The notes: generated by a model not told the origin, from the sequence alone. A stretch of 64,000 nt of DNA from Burkholderiaceae bacterium (GCA_019745555.1 JAIESX010000001.1:1-64000), one strand, 5' to 3'; numbered from the stretch's first letter, positions 44,369 to 54,056 are shown. Translations and numbers: made by a program.

Positions 44369-45764
44369 GCTCCGTCTTCTTCACTTGCAGGGCGGCACGC
44401 GCGGCTTCGGTCCCGGCGATGCGGCCGAAGGCCGTGCCGATGGACATGCCCACGCCGGCCGTGTAGCCCTGGCCCAGCACATTGCCGGCCATCATCTCGC
44501 CCGCCACATAGAGGTTGGCGCTGGGTACGCCACCGAAATGCACGGCGGACTGCGCGTTGACCTTAAGGCCCAGGTAAGTGAAGGTGATGCCCGGGCGCAG
44601 GGCGTAGCCGTAGTAGGGCCCGGTATCGAGCGGCAGGGCCCAGTGGGTCTTGGCCGGGTGCAGGCCTTCGGTGTGGCAGTCGTCGAGCGCCGTGTGATCG
44701 AAGGTCCCGACGCGACAGGCCGCGTTGTAGGCATCGAGCGTGGCCATGAAGGTCTGCTCCGGCAGGCCGAGCTTGCGCGCGAGCTCGGGCAGGCTGTCGG
44801 CCTGCACGCCGGGAAAGACCGGCGGCATGAAGCGGCCGATGGCCTTGCTGTCGATGATGGAGTAGCCGATCTGCCCCGGCTGCTGCGCCACCAGCCGGCC
44901 CCAGATGGCGTAGCGCTTGGGCCAGAAGTCCTCGCCCTCGTCGTAGAAGCGCTCACCCCGCTGGTTCACCACCACACCCAGCGAGACGCAGTCGATGCGC
45001 GTGCAGATGCCTCCGTCGTAGAGCGGCGCGCGCGCATCGATGGCCACGCAATGCGATTGCGTGGGGTCGCCGATCATGTCGGCACCCTGTTCCTGCATGT
45101 GCTTGATCAACACGCCCTGGTTGAACTTCGTGCCCCGGATCAGGAAGTTGTCCGCCGGCCATTCGCCGCGCTCGTTCTGCCCCCAGGCCTCGCGCAGCCA
45201 CGCACGGTTGGACTCGAAGCCCCCCGCGGCCAACACGCAGGCACGCGCCTCGATGCGCTCGCCGTTCACGTACGCGGCCCTGAATTCACCCTTGACGATG
45301 TCGAGCCGGTCCACCGGCGCCTCGTAGCGGATCTGCACGCCCAGGCGCTCGGCGCTGCGGTAGTAGGCATTGACCAGGGCCTTGCCACCCCCCATGAAGA
45401 AGGCATTGGTGCGCGCCACGTGCAGCGCACCCGACAGCGGCGGCTGGAAGCGCACGCCATGCCGCCGCATCCAGTCGCGGCAGTTGCTCGAGGCGCGGAT
45501 GGCGATGCGCGCGAGCTTCTCGTCGGTCAGGCCACCCGTGACCTTGAGCAGGTCCTGCCAGAACTCCTCTTCCGGGTAGGCGTCCACCAGCACGTCCTGC
45601 GGCGCGTCGTGCATGCAGCGCAGATTGCGTGTGTGGCTGGAATTGCCGCCGCGCCACTCGCGCGGTGCGGCCTCCAGCAGCAGCACGCTGGCGCCGGCCT
45701 CGCGGGCCATCAGCGCTGCGCACAGGGCGGCGTTACCGCCGCCGATGACGAGGACATCGATCAT
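44349..45764 (-). CDS. tcuA: TcuA-like FAD-dependent tricarballylate dehydrogenase
   Basis: A 471-residue flavoprotein of the fumarate reductase/succinate dehydrogenase family. The FAD dinucleotide motif [20 protein letters not shown] starts at residue 5, then [14 protein letters not shown], and [20 protein letters not shown]; the C-terminal FAD contact is [20 protein letters not shown]. By homology with Salmonella TcuA it oxidises tricarballylate to cis-aconitate. The neighbour tcuB supports this. Its promoter probably lies in the 134-base spacer after the LysR gene. Confidence 0.92.
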   Translation of the reverse strand: MIDVLVIGGGNAALCAALMAREAGASVLLLEAAPREWRGGNSSHTRNLRCMHDAPQDVLVDAYPEEEFWQDLLKVTGGLTDEKLARIAIRASSNCRDWMRRHGVRFQPPLSGALHVARTNAFFMGGGKALVNAYYRSAERLGVQIRYEAPVDRLDIVKGEFRAAYVNGERIEARACVLAAGGFESNRAWLREAWGQNERGEWPADNFLIRGTKFNQGVLIKHMQEQGADMIGDPTQSHCVAIDARAPLYDGGICTRIDCVSLGVVVNQRGERFYDEGEDFWPKRYAIWGRLVAQQPGQIGYSIIDSKAIGRFMPPVFPGVQADSLPELARKLGLPEQTFMATLDAYNAACRVGTFDHTALDDCHTEGLHPAKTHWALPLDTGPYYGYALRPGITFTYLGLKVNAQSAVHFGGVPSANLYVAGEMMAGNVLGQGYTAGVGMSIGTAFGRIAGTEAARAALQVKKTERERAAA

Positions 45765-45858
45765 GGGAGAAAGGGGCTAGGGTCCGGCACGCAGAGGGCG
45801 CCGGTTGATGCAAACAATCCAGGCTCTACCTTAGCGAGCCCCGCACCGGGCCGGCAGA

Positions 45859-45877
45859 GGCCCCGCAACATGGGGCC
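45859..45877 (-). terminator. Possible terminator after the tcu LysR gene
   Basis: GGCCCC/GGGGCC stem with a 7-base loop, 21 bases after the LysR stop. There is no T tract, so this is a weak call. Confidence 0.35.
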
Positions 45878-45898
45878 ATCACTTCCCGTGATACCCGC

Positions 45899-46831
45899 TC
45901 ACGCGTCGATCAGCGTCGCGCCCACCCAGCGCCCCGAGCGCACGAGCTCGCGCGCGCAGTCGGCCAGCACCACGCGCGTGGCCAAAGCCGCCGGCGAGAG
46001 TTCGTCGTCCGAGAGACTGCACAGCACATTGCGCCGGCGTGCCAACGGATCGGCGAGTTCGGAGAGCGCAAAGCGCTCGGTCGCATCGCGGTAGCGGCTC
46101 ACGGCGGACCAGGGCTGCAGCGAGCCGCCCAGGCCGGCCTCGACCGCGTCCATGAGCATGGACAGCGAATCGATCTCCGACACCACCGTGGGCTGGATGC
46201 GCGCGCGGCTGAACACTGCGTCCAGCGCGCTGCGCAGGCCGTGCCCCCCCGTGGGCATGATCAGCGGCACGCCCTTGAGCGCGGCGGCGCGCACCCGCGC
46301 CGGCGGCTCGCCCTTCACGTCGCGCCGCGTGCGGATGTAGTAGAGCCGCTCCTCAAGCAGGGGCATGGTGCTCCAGCGCCGCGCCGGGTCGGTGCTGAAG
46401 AGCACGGCCAGGTCGAGCTGGCGCGCGTTGAGCATGGTGCTCACATGGCCCGACATGCTTTCCACCAGGTGCAGGCGCACATCGGGGTAGCGCGCGCGCA
46501 TGGCACGCAGCAGGGGCAGGCCCAGCACGGCCGCCGTGGTCGGCGCCAGGCCCACGCTGACCGAACCCGAGAGCCGCGCCTGCTGGGCCGCGCGCGCGGC
46601 CTGCTCGGCGTGGCGCAGGGTCAGCTGGGCCTCGCGGAAGAAAGCCAGGCCGGCCTCGGTCGGTGTCACGCCCTTGCTGGTGCGCTGCAGCAGCCGGGTG
46701 GAGAGCTCGCTTTCGAGCCGGCTGATCTGCTGGCTCAGCGCCGACTGCACCATGTCCAGCTCGAGCGCGGCGCGGCTCATGCTGCCGAGCTCGACCACAC
46801 GCACGAAATAACGGATCTGTCCGAGTTCCAT
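45899..46831 (-). CDS. LysR family regulator of the tcu cluster
   Basis: A 310-residue LysR regulator. The HTH spans [40 protein letters not shown] and [12 protein letters not shown]; the effector domain starts near [20 protein letters not shown], as in the NAC/Cbl-like subgroup. The start at 46831 gives the canonical short N-terminus. It is directly upstream of tcuA on the same strand and matches TcuR of Salmonella in role and position, but that regulator's identity is inferred only from context. Confidence 0.9.
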   Translation of the reverse strand: MELGQIRYFVRVVELGSMSRAALELDMVQSALSQQISRLESELSTRLLQRTSKGVTPTEAGLAFFREAQLTLRHAEQAARAAQQARLSGSVSVGLAPTTAAVLGLPLLRAMRARYPDVRLHLVESMSGHVSTMLNARQLDLAVLFSTDPARRWSTMPLLEERLYYIRTRRDVKGEPPARVRAAALKGVPLIMPTGGHGLRSALDAVFSRARIQPTVVSEIDSLSMLMDAVEAGLGGSLQPWSAVSRYRDATERFALSELADPLARRRNVLCSLSDDELSPAALATRVVLADCARELVRSGRWVGATLIDA

Positions 46832-46868
46832 CAATAACCTGTCTTCTGCCGGCCTCTTGTCCGGCTGG

Positions 46869-46874
46869 GATAAT
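46869..46874 (+). promoter_or_regulatory. Candidate -10 element of mnmA
   Basis: GATAAT preceded by TGG, ending nine bases before the mnmA ATG. It predicts a very short leader and supports the ATG at 46884 over the upstream TTG at 46857. Confidence 0.4.
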
Positions 46875-46883
46875 CGCACACCT

Positions 46884-48026
46884 ATGGGCAAGTCAGGCAA
46901 GCAGCGGGTCGTGGTGGGTTTGAGCGGGGGCGTGGACTCCGCGGTCAGCGCGCACCTGCTCAAACAGCAGGGCTACGACGTGGTCGGCATCTTCATGAAG
47001 AACTGGGAAGACGACGACGACAGCGAGTACTGCTCCTCCAACATCGACTTCGTGGACGCCGCCGCCGTGGCCGACGTGATCGGCATCGAGATCGAGCACG
47101 TCAACTTCGCTGCAGAGTACAAGGACCGCGTCTTCGCCGAGTTCCTGCGCGAGTACCAGGCCGGCCGCACGCCCAACCCCGACATCCTCTGCAACGCCGA
47201 GATCAAGTTCAAGGCCTTTCTGGACCACGCCATGCGCCTGGGGGCGGAGAAGATTGCCACGGGTCACTATGCGCGCGTGCGCCTGAACGAACAAACCGGC
47301 AAACACGAGCTGCTCAAGGGCCTGGACCCGTCCAAGGACCAGAGCTATTTCCTGCACCGTCTCAACCAGGCGCAGCTCAGCAAGACGCTGTTCCCCGTGG
47401 GCGAGTTGCACAAGACCGAGGTGCGCCGCATCGCGGCCGAGATCGGCCTGCCCAATGCCAAGAAGAAGGACAGCACGGGCATCTGCTTCATCGGCGAGCG
47501 ACCCTTCCGCGAGTTTCTCAACCGCTACATCCAGAAGGAGCCCGGGCCCATCCGCGACGGCACGCCGCCTGCGGGCGACAAGGCCTACGGCCGCGTGATC
47601 GGCAACCATGTGGGCCTGAGCTTCTACACCCTGGGCCAGCGCCAGGGCTTGGGCATCGGCGGCATCAAGGCCAAGGGCGCACAGAAGGGCGGCGGCGAGC
47701 ACGCGCCCTGGTTCGTCGCACGCAAGGACATGGAGAAGAACACGCTGTGGGTGGTGCAGGGCCATGATCATCCGCTGCTGCAGAGCCATGCCTTGCACGC
47801 GCTCGACGCGAGCTGGGTAGCCGGCGAACCGCCCGCACCCGGACAGATGGCCGCCAAGTCGCGCTACCGCCAGGCCGATGCCCCCTGTACGCTGGGCGGC
47901 ATCGCCGGCGCGAGCTTCGACCTGCAGTTTCCCGAGGCCCAGTGGGCCGTGACCCCCGGCCAGTCCGCCGTGCTCTACGACGGCGAGGTCTGCCTGGGCG
48001 GTGGCGTGATCGCCGCCGCTTCCTGA
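46884..48026 (+). CDS. mnmA: tRNA-specific 2-thiouridylase MnmA
   Basis: A 380-residue enzyme that thiolates U34 of tRNAs for Lys, Glu and Gln. The PP-loop [20 protein letters not shown] is near residue 10-29; catalytic Cys residues lie in [13 protein letters not shown] and in [35 protein letters not shown] and a beta-rich C-terminal domain complete it. The extra Gly/Lys-rich segment [17 protein letters not shown] is a small insertion. It is divergent from the tcu LysR gene and followed after 9 bases by the gamma-glutamylcyclotransferase gene. Confidence 0.97.
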   Translation: MGKSGKQRVVVGLSGGVDSAVSAHLLKQQGYDVVGIFMKNWEDDDDSEYCSSNIDFVDAAAVADVIGIEIEHVNFAAEYKDRVFAEFLREYQAGRTPNPDILCNAEIKFKAFLDHAMRLGAEKIATGHYARVRLNEQTGKHELLKGLDPSKDQSYFLHRLNQAQLSKTLFPVGELHKTEVRRIAAEIGLPNAKKKDSTGICFIGERPFREFLNRYIQKEPGPIRDGTPPAGDKAYGRVIGNHVGLSFYTLGQRQGLGIGGIKAKGAQKGGGEHAPWFVARKDMEKNTLWVVQGHDHPLLQSHALHALDASWVAGEPPAPGQMAAKSRYRQADAPCTLGGIAGASFDLQFPEAQWAVTPGQSAVLYDGEVCLGGGVIAAAS

Positions 48027-48035
48027 ACCTGCCTC

Positions 48036-48545
48036 ATGACGATGCGCACCGACACCTTTCTCTACTTCGCCTACGGCTCCAACATGCTCACGCGCCGCCT
48101 GCTCGGCCGCGCGCCCTCGGCCCGCACGGTAGGCATCGCGGCGCTGCGCGACCATGCGCTGCGCTGGCACAAGGTCAGCAAGGATGGTTCAGGCAAATGC
48201 GACATCGTGACCGCAGCAGGCAGCACGGTCTACGGCGTGCTGTTCGAGATTGCCCTCAGCGACAAGCCCGCGCTCGACACGGCCGAAGGCCTGGGCTGGG
48301 GCTACAAGCAGGTGGAGCTCGAGGTGCAGACCGCCAGCGGCCCCGTCCAGGCCCTGAGCTACCAGGGCACCAACATCGACTACGGCACCAAGCCCTACGA
48401 CTGGTACAAGACCCTGGTGGTGGCCGGCGCACGCGAACACGGCCTGGCGGCGGACTATGTGCAGACGCTGGAAGCCGTGGCCACCGTCGAGGACTGGAAC
48501 AAGGAACGGGCGGCGGAGAATCTGCGGGCTCTCACTGCACGATGA
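48036..48545 (+). CDS. Gamma-glutamylcyclotransferase family protein
   Basis: A 169-residue protein of the gamma-glutamylcyclotransferase fold. The substrate-binding Y-G-S-N-M motif is at residues about 12-16 (LYFAYGSNMLTRRLL), and the probable catalytic Glu is in ALDTAEGLGWGYKQ. It probably forms 5-oxoproline from gamma-glutamyl amines or peptides; the exact substrate is unclear. It is cotranscribed with mnmA (gap 9 bases) and convergent with the CsoR/FrmR-like gene. Confidence 0.88.
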   Translation: MTMRTDTFLYFAYGSNMLTRRLLGRAPSARTVGIAALRDHALRWHKVSKDGSGKCDIVTAAGSTVYGVLFEIALSDKPALDTAEGLGWGYKQVELEVQTASGPVQALSYQGTNIDYGTKPYDWYKTLVVAGAREHGLAADYVQTLEAVATVEDWNKERAAENLRALTAR

Positions 48546-48549
48546 GGCT

Positions 48550-48897
48550 TCACCCCATCCGCGCCAGCAAGGTCTCCATGTCCTTGAGCATGGTGGCCAA
48601 GCCGGCCTTCTGGGTGTCGTCGGGCGCGAGCTTCTGTTCCAGCTCCTGCTCCATGAAGCAGACCGTCATGCGCAGGTAGGTGCTGTCCAGCGCCTTGCGC
48701 ACGGCGGCGAACTGCTGGCCGATCTTGAGGCAGTCTTCACCCTCTTCCACCATGCGCTGGATGCCGCGCAGCTGCCCTTCGGCACGGCGCAGGCGGTTGA
48801 GGATTTCGGTGCGGGCGCCGGCGTCTTGCAGCACGGTGTTGTCGCACTCGGCGGGCGCGGCGCTGGTTTTCAGAAGTTTCTTGCTGGCAGGGGCCAT
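48550..48897 (-). CDS. CsoR/FrmR/RcnR family repressor with atypical sensor residues
   Basis: A 115-residue all-helical repressor of the DUF156 family (EILNRLRRAEGQLRGIQRMV, then EEGEDCLKIGQQFAAVRKAL). Compared with Mtb CsoR, the first ligand Cys is kept (C56), but the His ligand position (+25) is F81 and the second Cys position (+29) is E85. Instead Cys occurs at C80 and in the N-terminal tail at C18. This is not the copper C-H-C set. The ATG at 48897 has AGGAGG upstream. It ends the operon RND adaptor-RND pump-DUF2892-OsmC-regulator, whose promoter holds matching operators, so autoregulation is likely. Confidence 0.9.
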   Translation of the reverse strand: MAPASKKLLKTSAAPAECDNTVLQDAGARTEILNRLRRAEGQLRGIQRMVEEGEDCLKIGQQFAAVRKALDSTYLRMTVCFMEQELEQKLAPDDTQKAGLATMLKDMETLLARMG

Positions 48898-48908
48898 GCT
48901 CGCCTCCT

Positions 48909-49355
48909 TCACTTGAACTGCGCGCCCGTGCTGTCGTGCACGGTAACTTTCAGAGGAATGCCCTGGGCCACGCTGGCGCCCACGGTACAGAAGGATTCGA
49001 ACTGAACCAGCACGCGGTCCAGGTGTTCCAGCTGCGCAGCGGGCACGCCGAGCTTGAGGGCCACGTCCAGCCCCAGCACGCGCAGGCGGTTGTCGGCATT
49101 GCGGCCGATCTCGGCCGTGACCTCGCAGCTGATGGGCTCGGGTGCCTGCTTGAACTTGCGCAGCGCGAAGAGCAGCGAATCCGACAGGCAGTTGCCCACG
49201 GCCGCGGCCAGCAGCTGCACGGGCGTGGGGCCGGCACCCTGGCCCAGCGGCGGGCCCTCGTCGCCCAGCAGGCGGGGCTTGCCCTCGCCGAAATCGATCT
49301 CGAACTGGAAATCCTGCTGCTGGCGCAGCAGGACGCGCGGGCGGGGCTCGCTCAT
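48909..49355 (-). CDS. OsmC family protein
   Basis: A 148-residue member of the OsmC/Ohr fold, usually thiol peroxidases acting on organic hydroperoxides or related electrophiles. The helix with the first family Cys is VQLLAAAVGNCLSDSLLFAL; the second Cys is in VQFESFCTVGASVAQGIPLK. The Cys pair agrees with a redox-active OsmC protein. The ATG at 49355 with AGGAG upstream gives MSEPRPRVLLRQQQDFQFE. It lies 62 bases after the DUF2892 gene and 11 bases before the CsoR/FrmR-like gene, on the same strand. Confidence 0.9.
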   Translation of the reverse strand: MSEPRPRVLLRQQQDFQFEIDFGEGKPRLLGDEGPPLGQGAGPTPVQLLAAAVGNCLSDSLLFALRKFKQAPEPISCEVTAEIGRNADNRLRVLGLDVALKLGVPAAQLEHLDRVLVQFESFCTVGASVAQGIPLKVTVHDSTGAQFK

Positions 49356-49417
49356 GGTGTTCTCCTGGTCAGGGGGATGGCCGCGCGGACTCACGCGCGC
49401 GACCCGTGCCCACTAGC

Positions 49418-49645
49418 TTACTTGGTGGAGCAGGCGCTGCCGCCTTCGGGCACGCCCAGCTTCTTCATCAGAAAGGCCGGCGGGCAGAAGCCCGTGAAGC
49501 CCGACTGGAAGAGGTTGAAACCGGCAAAGGCGGTCAGGGCGAGGAACCACTTGCTGACAAAAATCGGGCTACCTTCGACGCCCAGGGCGAGCGAGAGCAT
49601 CACGACGAAGCCGGCGAAGATGCGGATGTAGCGTTCAACAGTCAT
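49418..49645 (-). CDS. DUF2892 family inner-membrane protein
   Basis: A 75-residue protein with two membrane segments (YIRIFAGFVVMLSLALGV and WFLALTAFAGFNLFQSGFTG) and the family ending GFCPPAFLMKKLGV. DUF2892 proteins resemble the membrane half of the rhodanese YgaP and are often found with sulfur or redox genes. The Cys in GFCPPA and another in the tail (SACSTK) are notable. It sits between the RND pump (16 bases) and the OsmC gene (62 bases). Confidence 0.88.
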   Translation of the reverse strand: MTVERYIRIFAGFVVMLSLALGVEGSPIFVSKWFLALTAFAGFNLFQSGFTGFCPPAFLMKKLGVPEGGSACSTK

Positions 49646-49661
49646 TTCAAACTCCTGGTGG

Positions 49662-52600
49662 TTAGTGAGAGGGGGTTGCGGGAACAGGGGGCAGCGGCGA
49701 GCCGTCGTCGGCTTCGTGGCGCTTGCGGAAGAAGGCGTAGTACAGCACCGGGATGACCACCAGCGTGAGCAGGGTGGAAACCAGGATGCCGAAGATCAGC
49801 GCGATGGCCAGACCGTTGAAGATCGGGTCGTCGAGGATGAAGAAGGCGCCGATCATGGCGGCCAGGCCGGTGAGGGCGATGGGCTGGGCGCGCACCGCGG
49901 CGGACTGCACCACGGCGTCGCGGAACCTCATGCCCTGCGCCACCTGCAGCTCGATGAAGTCCACCAGCAGAATGGAGTTGCGCACGATGATGCCGGCCAG
50001 CGCGATCATGCCGATCATGCTGGTGGCGGTGAACTGCGCGCCCAGCAGGGCATGACCCGGCAAGACGCCGATGAGGGTGAGCGGAATCGGCGCCATGATG
50101 ACCAGCGGCGTGCTGTAGGAGCGGAACTGTGCCACCACCAGCAGGTAGATCAGGATCAGGCCGACGCCATAGGCCGCGCCCATGTCGCGGAAGGTCTCGT
50201 AGGTGATCTGCCACTCGCCGTCCCACTTGAGCGCGTACTGGCGCAGGGTCTCCTGCGGCTGGCGGATCCAGTATTCACCGAGCTCGCCCGTGCCTTCCAG
50301 GGCCGCGGCCTCCAGCCTGGGGCGGATGGCGAAGAGGCCGTAGAGCGGCGAATCGAGCTGGCCGCCCATGTCACCGTAGACGTAGCTCACGGGCGCGAGG
50401 TCCTTGGTGAACAGGGGCTTGTCGATCACGCCGCGCTCCACGCGCACGAGTTCGGACAGAGGCACGAGCTGGCCGTTGGCCGCACGCATGGGCAGGGCCA
50501 GCAGCGCGTCCAGGCCGATCTGCTGTTCGCGCGGCAGCTGCAGGCGCACGGGCACCGGGTATTTGGACTGCGCGTCGTGCAGCCAGGCGGCGTCTGCACC
50601 CGAGAGCGCGCCCTGCACGGTCTGGGCGATCGCGGCCACGGGGATGCCGAGCGATTCGGCGCGCTGGCGGCGCACGCGCAGCCAGGCGCGCGGCGCGTCT
50701 TCCTTGAGCGAGCTGTCGATGGCGGTGATGTCCGGCGTATCGCGGAAGGCCTGGGTCACGCGTGCGGCCAGCTGCTGGCGGCCGGCTTCGTCGGGTCCGT
50801 AGATCTCGGCGACCAGCGGGCTCATCACGGGCGGGCCCGGCGGCACTTCCACCACCTTGAGGCGCGCGCCGTGCCTGCGGGCGATGTCTTCGAGCGCGGG
50901 ACGCAGACGCTGGGCGATGGCGTGGCTCTGCTCCTGGCGCTGCTTCTTGTGCACCAGGTTGACCTGCAGATCGCCCTGTTCGGCCTCGGCGCGCAGATAG
51001 TACTGGCGCACCAGGCCGTTGAAGGTGATGGGGCTGGCCGTGCCGGCGTAACCCTGCAGGTCCTGCACCTCGGGCTGCTGGGCCAGGAAGGCGCCGAGCT
51101 CATGCAGCGTGGCGGCCGTGTCTTCCAGCGGCGTGCCCGCGGGCATCTCGACCAGCACCTGGAACTCGCTCTTGTTGTCGAAGGGCAGCATCTTGAGCAC
51201 CACGCCCACGAAGCTTGAAGGCACGAGCGTGAGCCCGGCCGAGAGCAGCAAGGCCCCCAGGATGCCGGCCAGCAGCAACCAGCGGCGGCGTGCGCTCTGC
51301 AGGAATGGCGTGAGCAGGCCGGTGAAGGCGCTCTGCAGCTTCGCGCCCATGCCGCCGTGGCCAGCTTGCACCGTGGCGCCATGGGGCTTCATGAGCTTGA
51401 GCGCCAGCCAGGGCGTGACCGTGAAGGCGATGGCCAGCGAGATGGCCATGCCCAGGCTGGAGTTGATGGGGATGGGGCTCATGTAGGGGCCCATCAGGCC
51501 ACTGACGAAAGCCATGGGCAGCAGGGCGGCGATGACGGTCAGCGTGGCCAGGATGGTGGGGCCACCGACCTCGTCCACGGCACGCGGGATGATCTCGCGC
51601 AGCGGTGCATCGGGCGTGAGTTGCTGGTGGCGATGGATGTTCTCGACGACCACGATCGCGTCATCGACCAGGATGCCGATGGAGAAGATCAGTGCGAACA
51701 GCGAGACGCGGTTGAGCGTGAAGCCCCAGGCCCACGATGCAAACAGCGTGGCGGTGAGCGTAAGGATCACGGCGGCGCCGACGATCACGGCCTCGCGCCG
51801 ACCCAGGGCCAGGCCCACGAGCAGGATGACCGAGCCGGTGGCAAAGGCCAGCTTGGCGATCAGCTGGTTGGCCTTCTCGGCCGCGGTCTCACCGTAGTTG
51901 CGCGTGACCGTGGCTTCGATGTTGGACGGGATGAGGGTGTTGCGCAGGGCCTGCACACGCTCGCTTGCGGCGCGTGCCACGTCCACGGCGTTTTCACCCG
52001 GCTTCTTGGTCACGGTCAGCGTGACCGCCGGGTAGACTTGGCCAGCCTGCACACCTGCGTCACCCGGCTGGGCCATGGCCGCGCCTGGCGTAAACCAGAC
52101 GTAGCGCTGCGGCTGCTGCGCACCCATGTCGATGCGCGCCACTTCACGCAGATAGACCGGCGCGCCCTTGCTGACGCCGACCACGATGCTGCCCACGTCA
52201 TCGGCCGAGCGCAGGAACTCGCCGGTTTCGACGCTGAGCATCTGCGTGACGCCGCCGTTCCTGGCCTTGCTGTCGAGCACGGCACCCGCGGGCATGCCGA
52301 AGTTGGCCGCTGCCAGGGTCTGCTTCAGGGTGAGCACGTCCACACCACGGGCACGCATGCGCGTCGGGTCCAGCGAGACATGCACCGCGCGGCCCGGGCC
52401 GCCGAGGGTATCGACCTCGCGTGTACCCGGCACGCGCTTGAGTTCGGTTTCCAGCTCGTGCGCCACACGCTCGAGCTCCTGCGCCGGCGCGCCGTCCTGG
52501 CTCCAGAGCGTGACGGCCAGCACCGGCACGTCATCGATACCCTTGGGTTTGACGATGGGCGCCAGGGTGCCGAGGTCACGCGGCAGCCAGTCCTGGTTGG

Positions 52601-52967
52601 CATTGAGCACGTCGTACAGACGCACCAGGGCCTCGGTGCGCGGCACGCCCACCTGGAACTGCACGGTCAGCACGGCCAGGCCGGGGCGGGCCACGGAGTA
52701 GGTGTGTTCGATGCCGGCAATCTGGCTCAGCACCTGCTCGGCCGGTCGCGCCACCATGTTCTGCACATCGGCGCTGCTGGCCCCGGGGAAGGGGATCAGC
52801 ACATTGGCCATGGTGACATTGATCTGCGGCTCTTCCTCGCGCGGCGTCACCAGCACGGCGAACAGACCCAGCAGCAGCGCCACCAGGGCCAGCAGCGGCG
52901 TGAGCGCGTTGGCCTGGAAGGCCGCGGCGATACGGCCCGAGATGCCCATGCGTTCGTGCGTGTTCAT
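49662..52967 (-). CDS. RND family efflux pump, inner-membrane permease
   Basis: An 1101-residue RND transporter of the AcrB/CusA superfamily (hydrophobe/amphiphile-type by overall appearance). Twelve membrane helices are arranged in two halves; the first half has LTPLLALVALLLGLFAVLVT near residue 26-45, and the TM4 proton-relay region FSIGILVDDAIVVVENIHRH with its Asp pair. The periplasmic porter loops are large. The ATG at 52967 has GAGGAG before it and is 8 bases after the adaptor gene. No outer-membrane factor is encoded in the operon. The cargo cannot be read; control by a CsoR/FrmR-like repressor makes a metal or reactive electrophile possible. Confidence 0.93.
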   Translation of the reverse strand: MNTHERMGISGRIAAAFQANALTPLLALVALLLGLFAVLVTPREEEPQINVTMANVLIPFPGASSADVQNMVARPAEQVLSQIAGIEHTYSVARPGLAVLTVQFQVGVPRTEALVRLYDVLNANQDWLPRDLGTLAPIVKPKGIDDVPVLAVTLWSQDGAPAQELERVAHELETELKRVPGTREVDTLGGPGRAVHVSLDPTRMRARGVDVLTLKQTLAAANFGMPAGAVLDSKARNGGVTQMLSVETGEFLRSADDVGSIVVGVSKGAPVYLREVARIDMGAQQPQRYVWFTPGAAMAQPGDAGVQAGQVYPAVTLTVTKKPGENAVDVARAASERVQALRNTLIPSNIEATVTRNYGETAAEKANQLIAKLAFATGSVILLVGLALGRREAVIVGAAVILTLTATLFASWAWGFTLNRVSLFALIFSIGILVDDAIVVVENIHRHQQLTPDAPLREIIPRAVDEVGGPTILATLTVIAALLPMAFVSGLMGPYMSPIPINSSLGMAISLAIAFTVTPWLALKLMKPHGATVQAGHGGMGAKLQSAFTGLLTPFLQSARRRWLLLAGILGALLLSAGLTLVPSSFVGVVLKMLPFDNKSEFQVLVEMPAGTPLEDTAATLHELGAFLAQQPEVQDLQGYAGTASPITFNGLVRQYYLRAEAEQGDLQVNLVHKKQRQEQSHAIAQRLRPALEDIARRHGARLKVVEVPPGPPVMSPLVAEIYGPDEAGRQQLAARVTQAFRDTPDITAIDSSLKEDAPRAWLRVRRQRAESLGIPVAAIAQTVQGALSGADAAWLHDAQSKYPVPVRLQLPREQQIGLDALLALPMRAANGQLVPLSELVRVERGVIDKPLFTKDLAPVSYVYGDMGGQLDSPLYGLFAIRPRLEAAALEGTGELGEYWIRQPQETLRQYALKWDGEWQITYETFRDMGAAYGVGLILIYLLVVAQFRSYSTPLVIMAPIPLTLIGVLPGHALLGAQFTATSMIGMIALAGIIVRNSILLVDFIELQVAQGMRFRDAVVQSAAVRAQPIALTGLAAMIGAFFILDDPIFNGLAIALIFGILVSTLLTLVVIPVLYYAFFRKRHEADDGSPLPPVPATPSH

Positions 52968-52975
52968 GGCGCTCC

Positions 52976-54043
52976 TCAACGGTTGGCGGCAACCACGGCG
53001 CCGGCCAGACCGGCGCGCACGGGGTCGAGCGCCACGCGCTCACCCGCGGCCAGCCCCGCCACGATCTCCACGCCCTGGTCACCGTGGTCAGCACCCAGGC
53101 GCACAGCGCGCAGCACGAAGCCACGCTCGCTGGCCACATAGACGGCCGTCAACTCGCCGCGGCGCAGCACGGCCTGGGTCGGCACCACGGTGCGCTGGGC
53201 CTGGCCACCGACGAAGCGCACGCGCACCTGTTGGCCGGGCAGCAGTTTCTGTGCGGCGCTCGGCGCGAGATCGAGACGCCAGACCACGGTCTGCGAGACC
53301 GGGTCGGCGGCGGGCATGGTGCTGCGCTTGACGGGCTGCACCAAGATGCTGGCGCCGTTGGCTTCGGTCAGCTGCACCTGCACGTCCTGCGCGGCACGCG
53401 CACTCTCGGCCTGCGAGGCCGGGATCTGCACCACGGCGCGCAGCGGCTGCGGCGCATAGACCGTGAGCAGGGGCTTGCCCGGCACGGCCAGGTCACCCGC
53501 GTCCACATGGGTCTGCAGCACCCAGCCGTCATAGGGCGCGGTCACGCGCGTGTAGCCCTGGCTCAGCGCCGAGGCGCGCGCCCCGGCCGTGGCCTGGCCC
53601 TGGCCCGCCTGGGCGGCCTTGTACTGCGTCTCGGCCATGTCCAGCGCGGCCTGGCTCACGAAGCCCTGGGCGCGCAGCTCACGCGTGCGCTCGTAGTGGG
53701 CCTTGGCGTTGCGCAGCTCGGCCTCGGCCTGGCTCAGCTGGGCGGCACTGCGCTGCACGCCGACGGTGGTCTCGCTGTCGTCGATGGTGGCCAGCAGCTG
53801 GCCCGCCTTGACGGGGTCGCCCATCTTCACCAGCAGCCTGACCACCCGGCCCGAGGCCTGGGCCGCGATGGTGCTCTGCTTGACCGGCTCGATCACGCCG
53901 TCGATTTCGTAACCGCTGGACACGGCGCGGGCGCCGATCTGGACGGTGGGCACGGCCACGCCAGTCTGCGCACGCACCAGCACAGGGGCACCGGCCAGCA
54001 CGGCCAGACTCACGACAAACGCCAGGGTGGGGAGAGATTTCAT
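52976..54043 (-). CDS. RND efflux periplasmic adaptor (membrane fusion protein)
   Basis: A 355-residue adaptor protein. A Sec signal (MKSLPTLAFVVSLAVLAGAP) is followed by the barrel-sandwich motifs GVIEPVKQSTIAAQASGRVV and VKMGDPVKAGQLLATIDDSE, a helical hairpin (AAQLSQAEAELRNAKAHYER), the returning lipoyl half (YTRVTAPYDGWVLQTHVDAG), and beta-barrel and membrane-proximal domains. No lipobox Cys is seen. It is the first gene of the five-gene operon, 8 bases before the pump, downstream of the paired operators at 54057-54092. Confidence 0.93.
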   Translation of the reverse strand: MKSLPTLAFVVSLAVLAGAPVLVRAQTGVAVPTVQIGARAVSSGYEIDGVIEPVKQSTIAAQASGRVVRLLVKMGDPVKAGQLLATIDDSETTVGVQRSAAQLSQAEAELRNAKAHYERTRELRAQGFVSQAALDMAETQYKAAQAGQGQATAGARASALSQGYTRVTAPYDGWVLQTHVDAGDLAVPGKPLLTVYAPQPLRAVVQIPASQAESARAAQDVQVQLTEANGASILVQPVKRSTMPAADPVSQTVVWRLDLAPSAAQKLLPGQQVRVRFVGGQAQRTVVPTQAVLRRGELTAVYVASERGFVLRAVRLGADHGDQGVEIVAGLAAGERVALDPVRAGLAGAVVAANR

Positions 54044-54056
54044 GGGCAGCTCCATA

